Of a stretch of 58,794 bases of DNA, positions 51,815-58,794 are shown one piece after another. Location: contig JAIXPZ010000011.1 in NCBI GenBank assembly GCA_027486005.1, positions 1 to 58,794 of the forward strand. The letters run 5' to 3'. The notes beneath the pieces were generated by a model that saw only the letters and a list, made by a program, of their open reading frames with translations, made no database searches and was not told the DNA's origin. Numbering within the stretch: the stretch's first letter is position 1; each line of letters opens with the position of its first letter. This DNA comes from Legionellales bacterium. GTDB lineage: Bacteria > Pseudomonadota > Gammaproteobacteria > JAGOUN01. The position numbers and the translations under genes are program-made.

Positions 51815-52339
51815 TTATCGTAATCTTCTATAACGCATTTTTACCGCAACGCCTTTGATATTGAGCAAACCTTGACGAGTATACGCATGACATAATGCGA
51901 TGGCTAGAGCATCGGCAGCATCCACTTGAGGTTTTTCTTTTAAGTTTAATAATACTTGAATCATATGCTGCATTTGCTCTTTTTGCGCAGCACCATAACC
52001 CACAATGGATTTTTTTACTTGGCGCGCGGTGTATTCGTGAATTGATAATCCATGCAATGCCGCAGCCGCAATCGCTGCACCACGCGCTTGACCTAATTTT
52101 AATGCTGTTCCTGGATTTTCATGAAAAAATATTTGCTCGATTGCCGCTTCGACGGGAGAAAATGTTTGCACTAATTCTGTAATCACCTCATGAATATATT
52201 TTAATTTATTGCCTAGCGTCTCCTTTTCAATCCGCACACAACCGCAAGCAATAAAAGTATATTGATTATTGGGTTTGACTTGAATTAAACCATATCCGGT
52301 AATCCGCGAACCTGGATCAATGCCTAAAATAATACTCAA
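51815..52339 (-). CDS. ruvC: Holliday junction resolvase RuvC
   Basis: A 174-residue endonuclease that cuts Holliday junctions. Catalytic acidic residues are in GIDPGSRITGYG (Asp7), EQIFFHENP and VDAADALAIALCH. The final 12 codons are the repeat that also occurs before ruvA at 51162-51197. This copy ends in TAA and has lost the AGGAG of the other copy. The protein is complete, so the cassette inserted after ruvC without breaking it. Confidence 0.97.
   Translation of the reverse strand: MSIILGIDPGSRITGYGLIQVKPNNQYTFIACGCVRIEKETLGNKLKYIHEVITELVQTFSPVEAAIEQIFFHENPGTALKLGQARGAAIAAAALHGLSIHEYTARQVKKSIVGYGAAQKEQMQHMIQVLLNLKEKPQVDAADALAIALCHAYTRQGLLNIKGVAVKMRYRRLR
51817..51852. repeat. ruvC 3' end, copy attached to ruvC
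   Basis: Partner of 51162-51197, offset by 655 bp. The DUF4160 and DUF2442 genes are the only content between the two. Confidence 0.95.
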
Positions 52340-52404
52340 CTTCTCTCTCTACTATTTCAATTTTCCTATATTAGCATTGTTTATCTCTCAAAATAGGGGT
52401 GCAT

Positions 52405-53151
52405 CTAACTTAATTGACTCATGATTTCAGCAGAGATTTCAGCATTTGTGTAAACTTCTTGGACATCATCCAGATCTTCTAACATCTCTACCAGTGCCAT
52501 GAGTTTTTCAGCGCTTTCTTTATCCAGTTCAACCATGGTTGACGCCACCTGAGTGACTTCTGCAAATTCTGGTTTTAACCCGTTGGTTTCTAACGCTTTT
52601 TTTATCGCCTCAAAATCATCTGCCCCAGTAATGACGGTGACATTACCTTCATCATCCGTTTCAATATCTTGCGCCCCAGCCTCTAAAGCAATTTCCATCA
52701 CCTTATCTTCGCCAACACTCGCCGGAAAACCAATGTGGCCTTGTTTAGCAAATAAATACCCCACTGAGCCATCGGTACCTAAATTACCACCCCGCTTAGT
52801 AAACGCATGACGCACTTCACCGACGGTACGATTACGATTATCAGTCAAACAATCCACCATCACCGCAACCCCTGATGGGCCATAGCCTTCGTAGCGTACT
52901 TCTTCCATGTTGTCAGCATCTAGGCCGCCAGCGCCGCGTTTAATTGCACGATCAATCGTATCGCGGGTCATGTTCGCCGAAAGCGCTTTATCAACCGCTA
53001 ATCGCAAACGTGGATTACTGGCAGGATCACCCCCACCCATTTTGGCTGAAATCGTAATTTCACGAATATGTTTGGTAAATACCTTACCGCGTTTTTTATC
53101 TTGGGCATTTTTTCTATGTTGTATATTGGCCCATTTACTATGACCTGCCAT
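52405..53151 (-). CDS. yebC: YebC/PmpR-family transcriptional regulator
   Basis: A 248-residue protein with the signature [33 protein letters not shown] and the conserved [21 protein letters not shown] block. YebC proteins bind DNA; recent work also links the family to relief of ribosome stalling. It lies upstream of ruvC, as in many gammaproteobacteria. Confidence 0.96.
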   Translation of the reverse strand: MAGHSKWANIQHRKNAQDKKRGKVFTKHIREITISAKMGGGDPASNPRLRLAVDKALSANMTRDTIDRAIKRGAGGLDADNMEEVRYEGYGPSGVAVMVDCLTDNRNRTVGEVRHAFTKRGGNLGTDGSVGYLFAKQGHIGFPASVGEDKVMEIALEAGAQDIETDDEGNVTVITGADDFEAIKKALETNGLKPEFAEVTQVASTMVELDKESAEKLMALVEMLEDLDDVQEVYTNAEISAEIMSQLS

Positions 53152-53169
53152 ATTACGTCCTCTCTAAAT

Positions 53170-53197
53170 TTTGGGCGACCGCTGGATCGCCGCTACA
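53170..53197. repeat. GGGCGACC-type dispersed palindrome
   Basis: TTGGGCGACCGCTGGATCGC and CGCTACAT at the yebC-aspS junction are a degenerate copy of the palindrome at 13134-13161. Confidence 0.6.
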
Positions 53198-54967
53198 TTA
53201 TTTATTAATCGCGGTGCGAATGCTTAATTCTTGCAGCTGTTTTGTATCCACTGGCGACGGCGCATTCGTCATCAAACAGCTTGCCGTCTGCGTTTTTGGA
53301 AATGCGATCACATCACGTATTGATGTCGTATTCGTCAATAACATGGTAATACGATCTAATCCAAACGCAATTCCACCGTGTGGGGGACATCCAAATTTTA
53401 AAGCATCAAGCAAGAAGCCAAATTTCTCGTGGGCTTCTTGCGCGCCAATGCCTAACAATTCAAATACTTTTTGTTGCATTTCAGTTTGGTGAATACGAAT
53501 CGAGCCACCACCGACTTCGTAACCATTAATCACCATATCATATCCACGAGAAATTAATTCTCCAGGAGATTCAGTTAAATCTTCTAAGGATTTTAATACT
53601 GGAGCAGTGAAGGGATGGTGCAATGAATTCCAACGTCCATCAGCGAACTCAAACATTGGGAAATCAACTATCCACAACGCAGCCCAGTCACAGGTAAATA
53701 ATTTTCTATCGTGACCAATCTTCGAACGCAGCGCGCCTAATGATTCATTCACAATTTTAATTTTATCCGCAGCAAAGAAAATAATATCGCCACTTTGCGC
53801 ATTAACCCGTTGTAACAATGCTTTTACTGTCACTTCTGGAATAAATTTTATGATAGGCGATTGCAGCCCTTCTATACCTTGATCCAGATGATTGACTTTG
53901 ATATACGCTAATCCTTTTGCGCCATAGATGGCAACTAATTGCGTATAATCGTCAATTTCTTTGCGAGAGATATCAGCGCCACCAGACACTTTTAATGCTG
54001 CTACACGGCTCGTTGCATCATTCGCTGGCCCACTAAACACTTTAAAATCAACGTCGCGCATTAGATCCGCAACTTCAATAAATTCTAATGGAATACGCAT
54101 GTCAGGCTTATCACTTCCATAACGCCACATGGCTTCTTTGTAGGTCATTCTTGGAAATGACGACGATAAATCGACACCTATCACGGTTTTAAAAATACGA
54201 CGCATCATGGTTTCAACTAACAACTGAATATCAGACTCATCAATAAATGATGCTTCTATATCTAACTGTGTAAATTCAGGCTGCCTATCTGCACGCAAAT
54301 CTTCATCTCGAAAACATTTAACGATTTGATAATATTTATCCATGCCAGACATCATCAATAATTGTTTAAATAATTGTGGTGATTGTGGCAATGCAAAAAA
54401 TTCGCCAGGATGCACACGACTCGGCACTAAATAGTCGCGAGCACCCTCTGGAGTAGACTTAGTTAAAAACGGTGTCTCAACATCAATAAATCCTTGTTCA
54501 TTGAGATATTCACGCATAATTTTAGTAATATTGGCACGCGTACGTAAACGTTGTGACATTTCACTGCGACGTAAATCGAGATAACGATATTTCAAACGCA
54601 CTTCTTCACTAATGGTTTGTTGTTCATCGATACGAAAAGGTACTGGCTCAGCGGTATTTAAAATTTCTAGTGATTCAGCCACTACTTCAACTTTGCCGGT
54701 TTTCAGCTTGTCATTGACAGTGCCTTCCAAACGCGGCCGCACTTGTCCATATACTTGCAAGACAAATTCATTGCGAATTTTTTCAGCGATCGCAAATGTC
54801 GCTTCTTGATCGGGATTAATCACGATTTGCAATAAACCTTCACGATCCCGTAAATCCACAAAAATTACCCCGCCATGATCACGACGACGATGCGCCCAAC
54901 CAACAACGGTTACTTTTTGACCCAACAAGCGTTCAGTCACTTCACCACAATAGTGTGTACGTTTCAT
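53198..54967 (-). CDS. aspS: Aspartyl-tRNA synthetase
   Basis: A 589-residue class II synthetase of bacterial type. It has an N-terminal OB domain ([26 protein letters not shown]), motif 2 ([21 protein letters not shown]), the inserted GAD domain (residues ~310-410) and motif 3 ([14 protein letters not shown]). Whether it also charges tRNA-Asn cannot be decided from this window. It starts the aspS-yebC-ruvC run. Confidence 0.97.
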   Translation of the reverse strand: MKRTHYCGEVTERLLGQKVTVVGWAHRRRDHGGVIFVDLRDREGLLQIVINPDQEATFAIAEKIRNEFVLQVYGQVRPRLEGTVNDKLKTGKVEVVAESLEILNTAEPVPFRIDEQQTISEEVRLKYRYLDLRRSEMSQRLRTRANITKIMREYLNEQGFIDVETPFLTKSTPEGARDYLVPSRVHPGEFFALPQSPQLFKQLLMMSGMDKYYQIVKCFRDEDLRADRQPEFTQLDIEASFIDESDIQLLVETMMRRIFKTVIGVDLSSSFPRMTYKEAMWRYGSDKPDMRIPLEFIEVADLMRDVDFKVFSGPANDATSRVAALKVSGGADISRKEIDDYTQLVAIYGAKGLAYIKVNHLDQGIEGLQSPIIKFIPEVTVKALLQRVNAQSGDIIFFAADKIKIVNESLGALRSKIGHDRKLFTCDWAALWIVDFPMFEFADGRWNSLHHPFTAPVLKSLEDLTESPGELISRGYDMVINGYEVGGGSIRIHQTEMQQKVFELLGIGAQEAHEKFGFLLDALKFGCPPHGGIAFGLDRITMLLTNTTSIRDVIAFPKTQTASCLMTNAPSPVDTKQLQELSIRTAINK

Positions 54968-54994
54968 AACAAATCCTCTTTTACAATTAATAGT

Positions 54995-55579
54995 CTAAGG
55001 ATGAACCACCCCTAAAGAAATTACATATTTCAACGCCTGATCTACTCCCATCTCTAAAGGAATCACATCTTCTTCACGCGCAAAAAGAATAAATCCAGAA
55101 GTAGGGTTGGGAGTTGTCGGCACAAACAAGGTAATGACTCCAGCCGGCCCAATTTGAGAATTAAAGGCTTCATCCCCTTTACCGGTTTGAAAAGCGATGG
55201 TCCATAAACCTTTGCGTGGGTATTCAACTAAATACACTTTACGAAATGCTTGGCCCTTGGTAAACATGGTTTCTAACACTTGCTTGACACCCAAGTAAAT
55301 CGTACGCACCAAAGGGATTTTTCCAATAAACATTGTCCACAAACTTGTCAACTTCTTGCCGATGAAATTAGCCGCAAAAACGCCGGTAAAGAAAATAATC
55401 AAGAGAGTGAGAATGATTCCAAACCCAGGAATATCAACACCAAAATGAAAATATTTAGATGCCGTATCATAGATACTGGTAATAAATCTCACTAGAAAGC
55501 TAAGCGCTAAAAGCGTCACAACAATAGGAATCCAAGCGAGCAGGCCTGAGATGAAGTATCGTCGAATAGTTGCGAACAT
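54995..55579 (-). CDS. DUF502 family membrane protein
   Basis: A 194-residue protein with two membrane helices (SGLLAWIPIVVTLLALSFLVRFI and IPGFGIILTLLIIFFTGVFAANFIGKK), then the conserved IPLVRTIYLGVKQVLETMF and VTLFVPTTPNPTSGFILFAREEDV. DUF502 proteins often lie beside aspS in gammaproteobacteria, as here. No function is established. Confidence 0.9.
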   Translation of the reverse strand: MFATIRRYFISGLLAWIPIVVTLLALSFLVRFITSIYDTASKYFHFGVDIPGFGIILTLLIIFFTGVFAANFIGKKLTSLWTMFIGKIPLVRTIYLGVKQVLETMFTKGQAFRKVYLVEYPRKGLWTIAFQTGKGDEAFNSQIGPAGVITLFVPTTPNPTSGFILFAREEDVIPLEMGVDQALKYVISLGVVHP

Positions 55580-55597
55580 TGCTTACCCTTATTTGTA

Positions 55598-55626
55598 TCA
55601 TGCCAACCTAGACTGGCGCCCAGTCT
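55598..55626. repeat. Dispersed palindromic repeat between DUF502 and fmdB-like genes
   Basis: 29 bp, the second copy of the repeat inside aroE (26951-26979, opposite orientation) with five differences. It ends directly at the stop codon of the zinc-ribbon gene. Confidence 0.75.
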
Positions 55627-55884
55627 TTATTCTTCTTTTGCAGTATTTTCTTTTACTGCCCCGCCAACAGCATCACTCTTCGTTGCATCGGGCGTTTTAG
55701 GCTTATCCTTAAAATCTGTCGCATACCACCCCGTACCTTTAAGCTGAAAACCTACTGCGGATATTTTCTTACGCAATTGTGCTTTACCACACTCAGGGCA
55801 ATCCAGCAAAGGCGCCTCACTGATTTTTTGAATTTTCTCTAATTCTTTACCACAATTTTCACATAGATATTCGTAAATAGGCAT
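55627..55884 (-). CDS. FmdB-family zinc-ribbon protein
   Basis: An 85-residue protein with an N-terminal zinc ribbon: MPIYEYLCENCGKELEKIQKISEAPLLDCPECG, Cys pairs C8/C11 and C29/C32. The C-terminus is a flexible charged tail. FmdB proteins are putative regulators without a settled function. It precedes the DUF502-aspS-yebC group, its usual neighbours. Confidence 0.92.
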   Translation of the reverse strand: MPIYEYLCENCGKELEKIQKISEAPLLDCPECGKAQLRKKISAVGFQLKGTGWYATDFKDKPKTPDATKSDAVGGAVKENTAKEE

Positions 55885-55960
55885 GGGAAAATCACCTCTT
55901 CTTGATTAGAATGACGGTTTAAAAAAGTGATTAATTATACATTAATCAGGGGAAATAGGA

Positions 55961-56329
55961 ATGCCAGTAGCTACTTTAGAAGTGAACCATTATGAGACTC
56001 AAGTACATTTGGGATGGACCGAACAAGAGCGTGAAACCACTCAAAAAATTGCCCTGGATATTAGTTTGCGCTTTAACCAACTTCCCTCCGCCTGCCTTTC
56101 TGACGAACTGGAAGATACACAATGCTATGCCCAGCTGATCGATATTGCTGATAAAATATGTCAATCTTCCGCCTTCAAACTACTGGAGCATCTGGCTTAT
56201 AAAATTTATGAGACTATAAAACAACAATTAAATAACCCTTCTATCACTGTTTCAGTGCGGGTTCATAAGTTAAGCCCCCCAGTTCCTCATTTAAAAGAGG
56301 CTAGTTTCACGGTTTCTGATGCGCTATAA
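55961..56329 (+). CDS. folB: Dihydroneopterin aldolase
   Basis: A 122-residue enzyme of folate synthesis that splits dihydroneopterin. Motifs include VHLGWTEQERETTQKIALDISLRF near the N-terminus, CYAQLIDIADKI, LLEHLAYKIYETI and the C-terminal VRVHKLSPPVP with the catalytic Lys. The downstream folKP gene carries out the next two steps; a small membrane-protein gene lies between. Confidence 0.93.
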   Translation: MPVATLEVNHYETQVHLGWTEQERETTQKIALDISLRFNQLPSACLSDELEDTQCYAQLIDIADKICQSSAFKLLEHLAYKIYETIKQQLNNPSITVSVRVHKLSPPVPHLKEASFTVSDAL

Positions 56330-56354
56330 TCACCCAGTGTGAGTGGAGGCAATG

Positions 56355-56714
56355 ATGACAACAGTGGTAGCAAAGCATTTTGATGTTCTAGACTATGTCG
56401 ATAAATCCAAGGCGCTGGGTGTCGATGAAAAAGTAGCTAAATATCAAGCTCGGCAAATTGAGCAAGCGATCGATATTGCAGTAAATACTGCGAGAACTGA
56501 CATAGAAAATAAAGAGTTAGCGACTAAAAGTGATATACACACCCTGCGGAGCGAAATGCAAGCTGTTCGGAGCGAAATGCAAGCTGTTCGGAGCGAAATG
56601 CAAGCTGTTCGGAGCGAAATGGAAGCACAAATTCATAAATCCAAATTTGAAATTGTGATTTGGATGGGAGGATTGTTGATTGCCAGCGGTTTTATCCAGC
56701 ACTTTTTCAAATAA
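56355..56714 (+). CDS. DUF1640-like coiled-coil membrane protein
   Basis: A 119-residue protein from ATG 56355 (GTGGAGG ribosome site just upstream; an ATG at 56352 is also possible). The N-terminal VAKHFDVLDYVDKSKALGVDEKVAKYQARQIEQAI resembles CCDC90/DUF1640 proteins. A coiled coil of RSEMQAV heptads follows, then one C-terminal membrane helix (VIWMGGLLIASGFIQHFF). The family is widespread near mobile and accessory genes; its role is unknown. It lies between folB and folKP. Confidence 0.8.
   Translation: MTTVVAKHFDVLDYVDKSKALGVDEKVAKYQARQIEQAIDIAVNTARTDIENKELATKSDIHTLRSEMQAVRSEMQAVRSEMQAVRSEMEAQIHKSKFEIVIWMGGLLIASGFIQHFFK
56547..56621 (+). repeat. 21-bp in-frame tandem repeat
   Basis: Three perfect copies of a 21-bp unit (begins CGGAGCGAAATG; encodes RSEMQAV) at 56547-56567, 56568-56588 and 56589-56609, plus 12 bp of a fourth. 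One unit equals exactly one coiled-coil heptad. Confidence 0.97.
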
Positions 56715-56729
56715 ATCGCTCATAAAAAA

Positions 56730-58112
56730 ATGATTATCATAGGGATTGGAACGAACATTGGCAACCGTTTAGATAACTTGCGTGAAGCAGTTCAATATCT
56801 CAGCCAACTTAACACAATCTCGATTCAAGGCTATGCACCTATCTATGCTTCACAAGCATGGTTAGATCCGAATGCGCCCAAAGAATGGGATCAACCTTTC
56901 CTCAACACCGCAATACTGTGTAATACCACTCTTTCTCCTCTGGACTTGCTTGACGCCTTGAAAAGTATTGAGCAAAAAATGGGCCGAGTTTCTTTGGGAC
57001 ACTGGAGTCCTCGCATTATTGATATTGATATCCTCGCTTGGGGCAATCAAATTATTGAACATGATCGCTTGCAAATCCCACATTGCTCACTACTCGATCG
57101 CCCGTTCGCTTTATGGCCGTTAACTGATCTTGCGCCACGCTGGGTTCATCCTCGTAACGGCAAAACAGCAGCAGAGCTAGTTCAAGCCTGGGGATCACGA
57201 TTCACTGGTCAAGCGCCGTCACAAACGCACCAAATACGGCAAACACTATTCGGCACAAAACTCGTGGGGGTTCTCAATATTACTCCCAATTCTTTTTCTG
57301 ATGGCGGATTATTTAATTCAACCGAAAAAGCACTGGAACAAGTCAAGCAACTGGTTTTACAAGGCGCCGAAATTATTGATATTGGCGCTGAAGCCACCTC
57401 TCAATATATTTGGACGACCAACAGCAATGAAACACCACAAGATTTAGAATGGCAACGCTTAGCGCCGGTATTGCAAGCGCTACCAAAATCCTGCCAAAAT
57501 TTACCCGTAACTCCTATTATCAGCATTGATACCCGTAATGCTAAAACCGCACGACGTTGCCTGGAAATGGGTATCGATTGGATTAATGATGTCACTGGCT
57601 TAGATGACCCCGACATGCAACAACTGACAAAAGAATATTCCAAAGCACATTGGGTCATGATGCATCATTTAGGCGTGCCGCCGTCACCCACTCAACACTT
57701 ACCTTTCGAAGAAGACCCGGTAGCACTCATCAAACGATGGGCGGAAAAACGCCTAGAGACTTTGCTCGCACGCGGCGCTTCTCTCGATAAAATTATCTTT
57801 GATCCTGGCATTGGTTTTGGCAAAACCGCCGAACAATGCGTGGAAATATTACAACGTATTCAAGAATTTCGATCACTGGGTGTATCATTATTAATCGGGC
57901 ATTCACGTAAAAGTTTCTTATCACAATTTACGCATCAACCACCCCAAAAACGTGATGAGTTAACGCTGGCAATTTCACAAAACTTAATGGAAAAAAATGT
58001 TGAATATATTCGCGTGCATAATGTTGCCGCGCATGGCGAATTACTCGCATGGGATTCTAAAAATCAAGAAGAAAGTCGCTATTATGGCGTGTATGCAGGA
58101 GCTGCACAATAA
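56730..58112 (+). CDS. folKP: Bifunctional HPPK/dihydropteroate synthase
   Basis: A 460-residue fusion. The N-terminal part (about 1-160) is HPPK: GIGTNIGNRLDNLREA, and WSPRIIDIDILAWG with the metal-binding Asp pair. The C-terminal part is dihydropteroate synthase: VGVLNITPNSFSDGG, DIGAEATS and LIGHSRKSFL. Together they turn hydroxymethyl-dihydropterin and p-aminobenzoate into dihydropteroate, the sulfonamide target step. Francisella has the same fusion order. The downstream kinase start overlaps its stop by one base. Confidence 0.95.
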   Translation: MIIIGIGTNIGNRLDNLREAVQYLSQLNTISIQGYAPIYASQAWLDPNAPKEWDQPFLNTAILCNTTLSPLDLLDALKSIEQKMGRVSLGHWSPRIIDIDILAWGNQIIEHDRLQIPHCSLLDRPFALWPLTDLAPRWVHPRNGKTAAELVQAWGSRFTGQAPSQTHQIRQTLFGTKLVGVLNITPNSFSDGGLFNSTEKALEQVKQLVLQGAEIIDIGAEATSQYIWTTNSNETPQDLEWQRLAPVLQALPKSCQNLPVTPIISIDTRNAKTARRCLEMGIDWINDVTGLDDPDMQQLTKEYSKAHWVMMHHLGVPPSPTQHLPFEEDPVALIKRWAEKRLETLLARGASLDKIIFDPGIGFGKTAEQCVEILQRIQEFRSLGVSLLIGHSRKSFLSQFTHQPPQKRDELTLAISQNLMEKNVEYIRVHNVAAHGELLAWDSKNQEESRYYGVYAGAAQ

Positions 58113-58794
58113 TGGATGAGTCACTTATTTCTAAATTTCTTATTTTTCTTTCTAAAAAGAGTCCTGATGTTTTTTGGATAAGAAGTGCTGATTATTCGCA
58201 GCAAATTTATATTAGTCCTGCTTATAAAACAATTTGGCAACGTGATCCAGAAGAGCTTTACCAGCATCCTGAAAAATGGGCTGATTATTTGTATCCGGAA
58301 GATTTTGAAAATATGCAGGCGAGCACTTCAAAACGTAATGTTCGTATTTCTCCTGAAATGGAGTTCCACACCGAATATCGCATTATTCGGCCATCAGGTG
58401 AAATTCGCTATATTAAAGATCATAGTTTTCCTATTTTTGATAAAGATCAAATTCATATTGGTTTTTCCGGGATTGCGCGAGATGTGACGGATGATGTCAT
58501 TATGGCGCAAAATTTAATGAAAGCGAAAGCCGCCGAAGCTGCCAACCGCGCCAAGACTGAGTTTCTGGCTAATATGAGCCATGACGTGAAGACGCCGATG
58601 ACAGGGGTGGTGAGTGTTGCAGATTTGATGCGAACGCATCCTGATTGGTGTACGCCAGAAAAAGCAGCCATAATTCACTCTTCTGGTCTGCAAGTATTGA
58701 ATTTTTTTAATAGCTGTTTAGAACTGTCGAAATTAGAAATAGCGGAGTGGTCTTCAAAAGAAGAGGCATTTTCTTTGAAAACCTTACTCGAAGA
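58112..58794 (+). CDS. PAS-domain sensor histidine kinase, 5' part
   Basis: An open frame from ATG 58112 (TAATG overlap with folKP) runs off the window end after about 227 residues. A PAS domain (residues ~18-126: VFWIRSADYSQQIYISPAYKTIW, IIRPSGEIRYIKDHSFPIFD, GIARDVTD) leads into a HisKA domain with the phosphoacceptor His157 in EFLANMSHDVKTPMTGV. The catalytic ATPase and any receiver domain lie beyond the window. No membrane helix is visible, so this is probably a cytosolic sensor. Confidence 0.88.
   Translation, partial: MDESLISKFLIFLSKKSPDVFWIRSADYSQQIYISPAYKTIWQRDPEELYQHPEKWADYLYPEDFENMQASTSKRNVRISPEMEFHTEYRIIRPSGEIRYIKDHSFPIFDKDQIHIGFSGIARDVTDDVIMAQNLMKAKAAEAANRAKTEFLANMSHDVKTPMTGVVSVADLMRTHPDWCTPEKAAIIHSSGLQVLNFFNSCLELSKLEIAEWSSKEEAFSLKTLLE

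Noticed and set aside
1-58794. CRISPR arrays, rRNA or tRNA genes
   Set aside because: No regularly spaced repeats and no rRNA or tRNA signatures were noticed by eye; a tRNA scan would be decisive.

Overview
This 58.8-kb window looks like the chromosome of an A+T-rich gammaproteobacterium, probably a Legionellales/Coxiellaceae-like host-associated species. The housekeeping genes have gammaproteobacterial types and orders (yajC-secD-secF, leuS-lptE-holA-nadD-rsfS, ruvC/ruvA/ruvB next to tolQRAB-pal-cpoB, folB/folKP). Three accessory proteins resemble parts of the Dot/Icm type IVB secretion world: an IcmD-like membrane protein, an EexN-like lipoprotein and an IcmL/DotI-like protein. The genus is an inference, and no rRNA or tRNA was seen to anchor it.

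Layout. 1-5000 is an accessory edge: an IS transposase, a large unknown protein with a bipartite nuclear-localisation-like motif, an IS5-family remnant and a VapBC module. 5000-13600 holds prlC, an epimerase, a small secreted protein, suhB, a HigBA module and the secF-secD-yajC cluster. 13600-24200 holds lnt, an AAA ATPase, leuS-lptE-holA-nadD-rsfS, a DinJ/YafQ-type module, rlmH, a Phd/RelE module and the EexN/IcmD-like pair. 24300-30700 holds an amino-acid permease, trpS and aroE (overlapping tail to tail), an MFS exporter, HigBA, MazEF and a GspH/FimT pseudopilin. 30700-38200 is a tripartite RND efflux operon followed by a second AAA ATPase. 38200-44600 holds lysS, prfB with its programmed frameshift, a 10-cysteine secreted protein, the IcmL-like protein and a secreted alpha-amylase. 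44600-58800 is mostly housekeeping: the tol-pal cluster, ruvB-ruvA, a DUF2442/DUF4160 cassette, ruvC, yebC, aspS, a DUF502 protein, a FmdB zinc ribbon, folB, a coiled-coil membrane protein, folKP and the start of a PAS histidine kinase. No stretch longer than about 300 bases lacks a gene.

The most unusual signal is how small toxin-antitoxin-type cassettes sit among these genes. In three places (VapBC after prlC, DUF4160/DUF2442 after ruvC, HigBA+MazEF after an MFS gene) the last 12-13 codons of the upstream gene occur again on the far side of the cassette. At ruvC and the MFS gene, the far copy still overlaps the next housekeeping gene, as an ancestral gene junction would. The cassettes therefore appear to arrive with a replacement 3' end for the gene they follow, so neither neighbour is broken. 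Six toxin-antitoxin modules plus one related pair in under 60 kb is dense. Dispersed short palindromic repeats lie between genes and also inside aroE and perhaps leuS.
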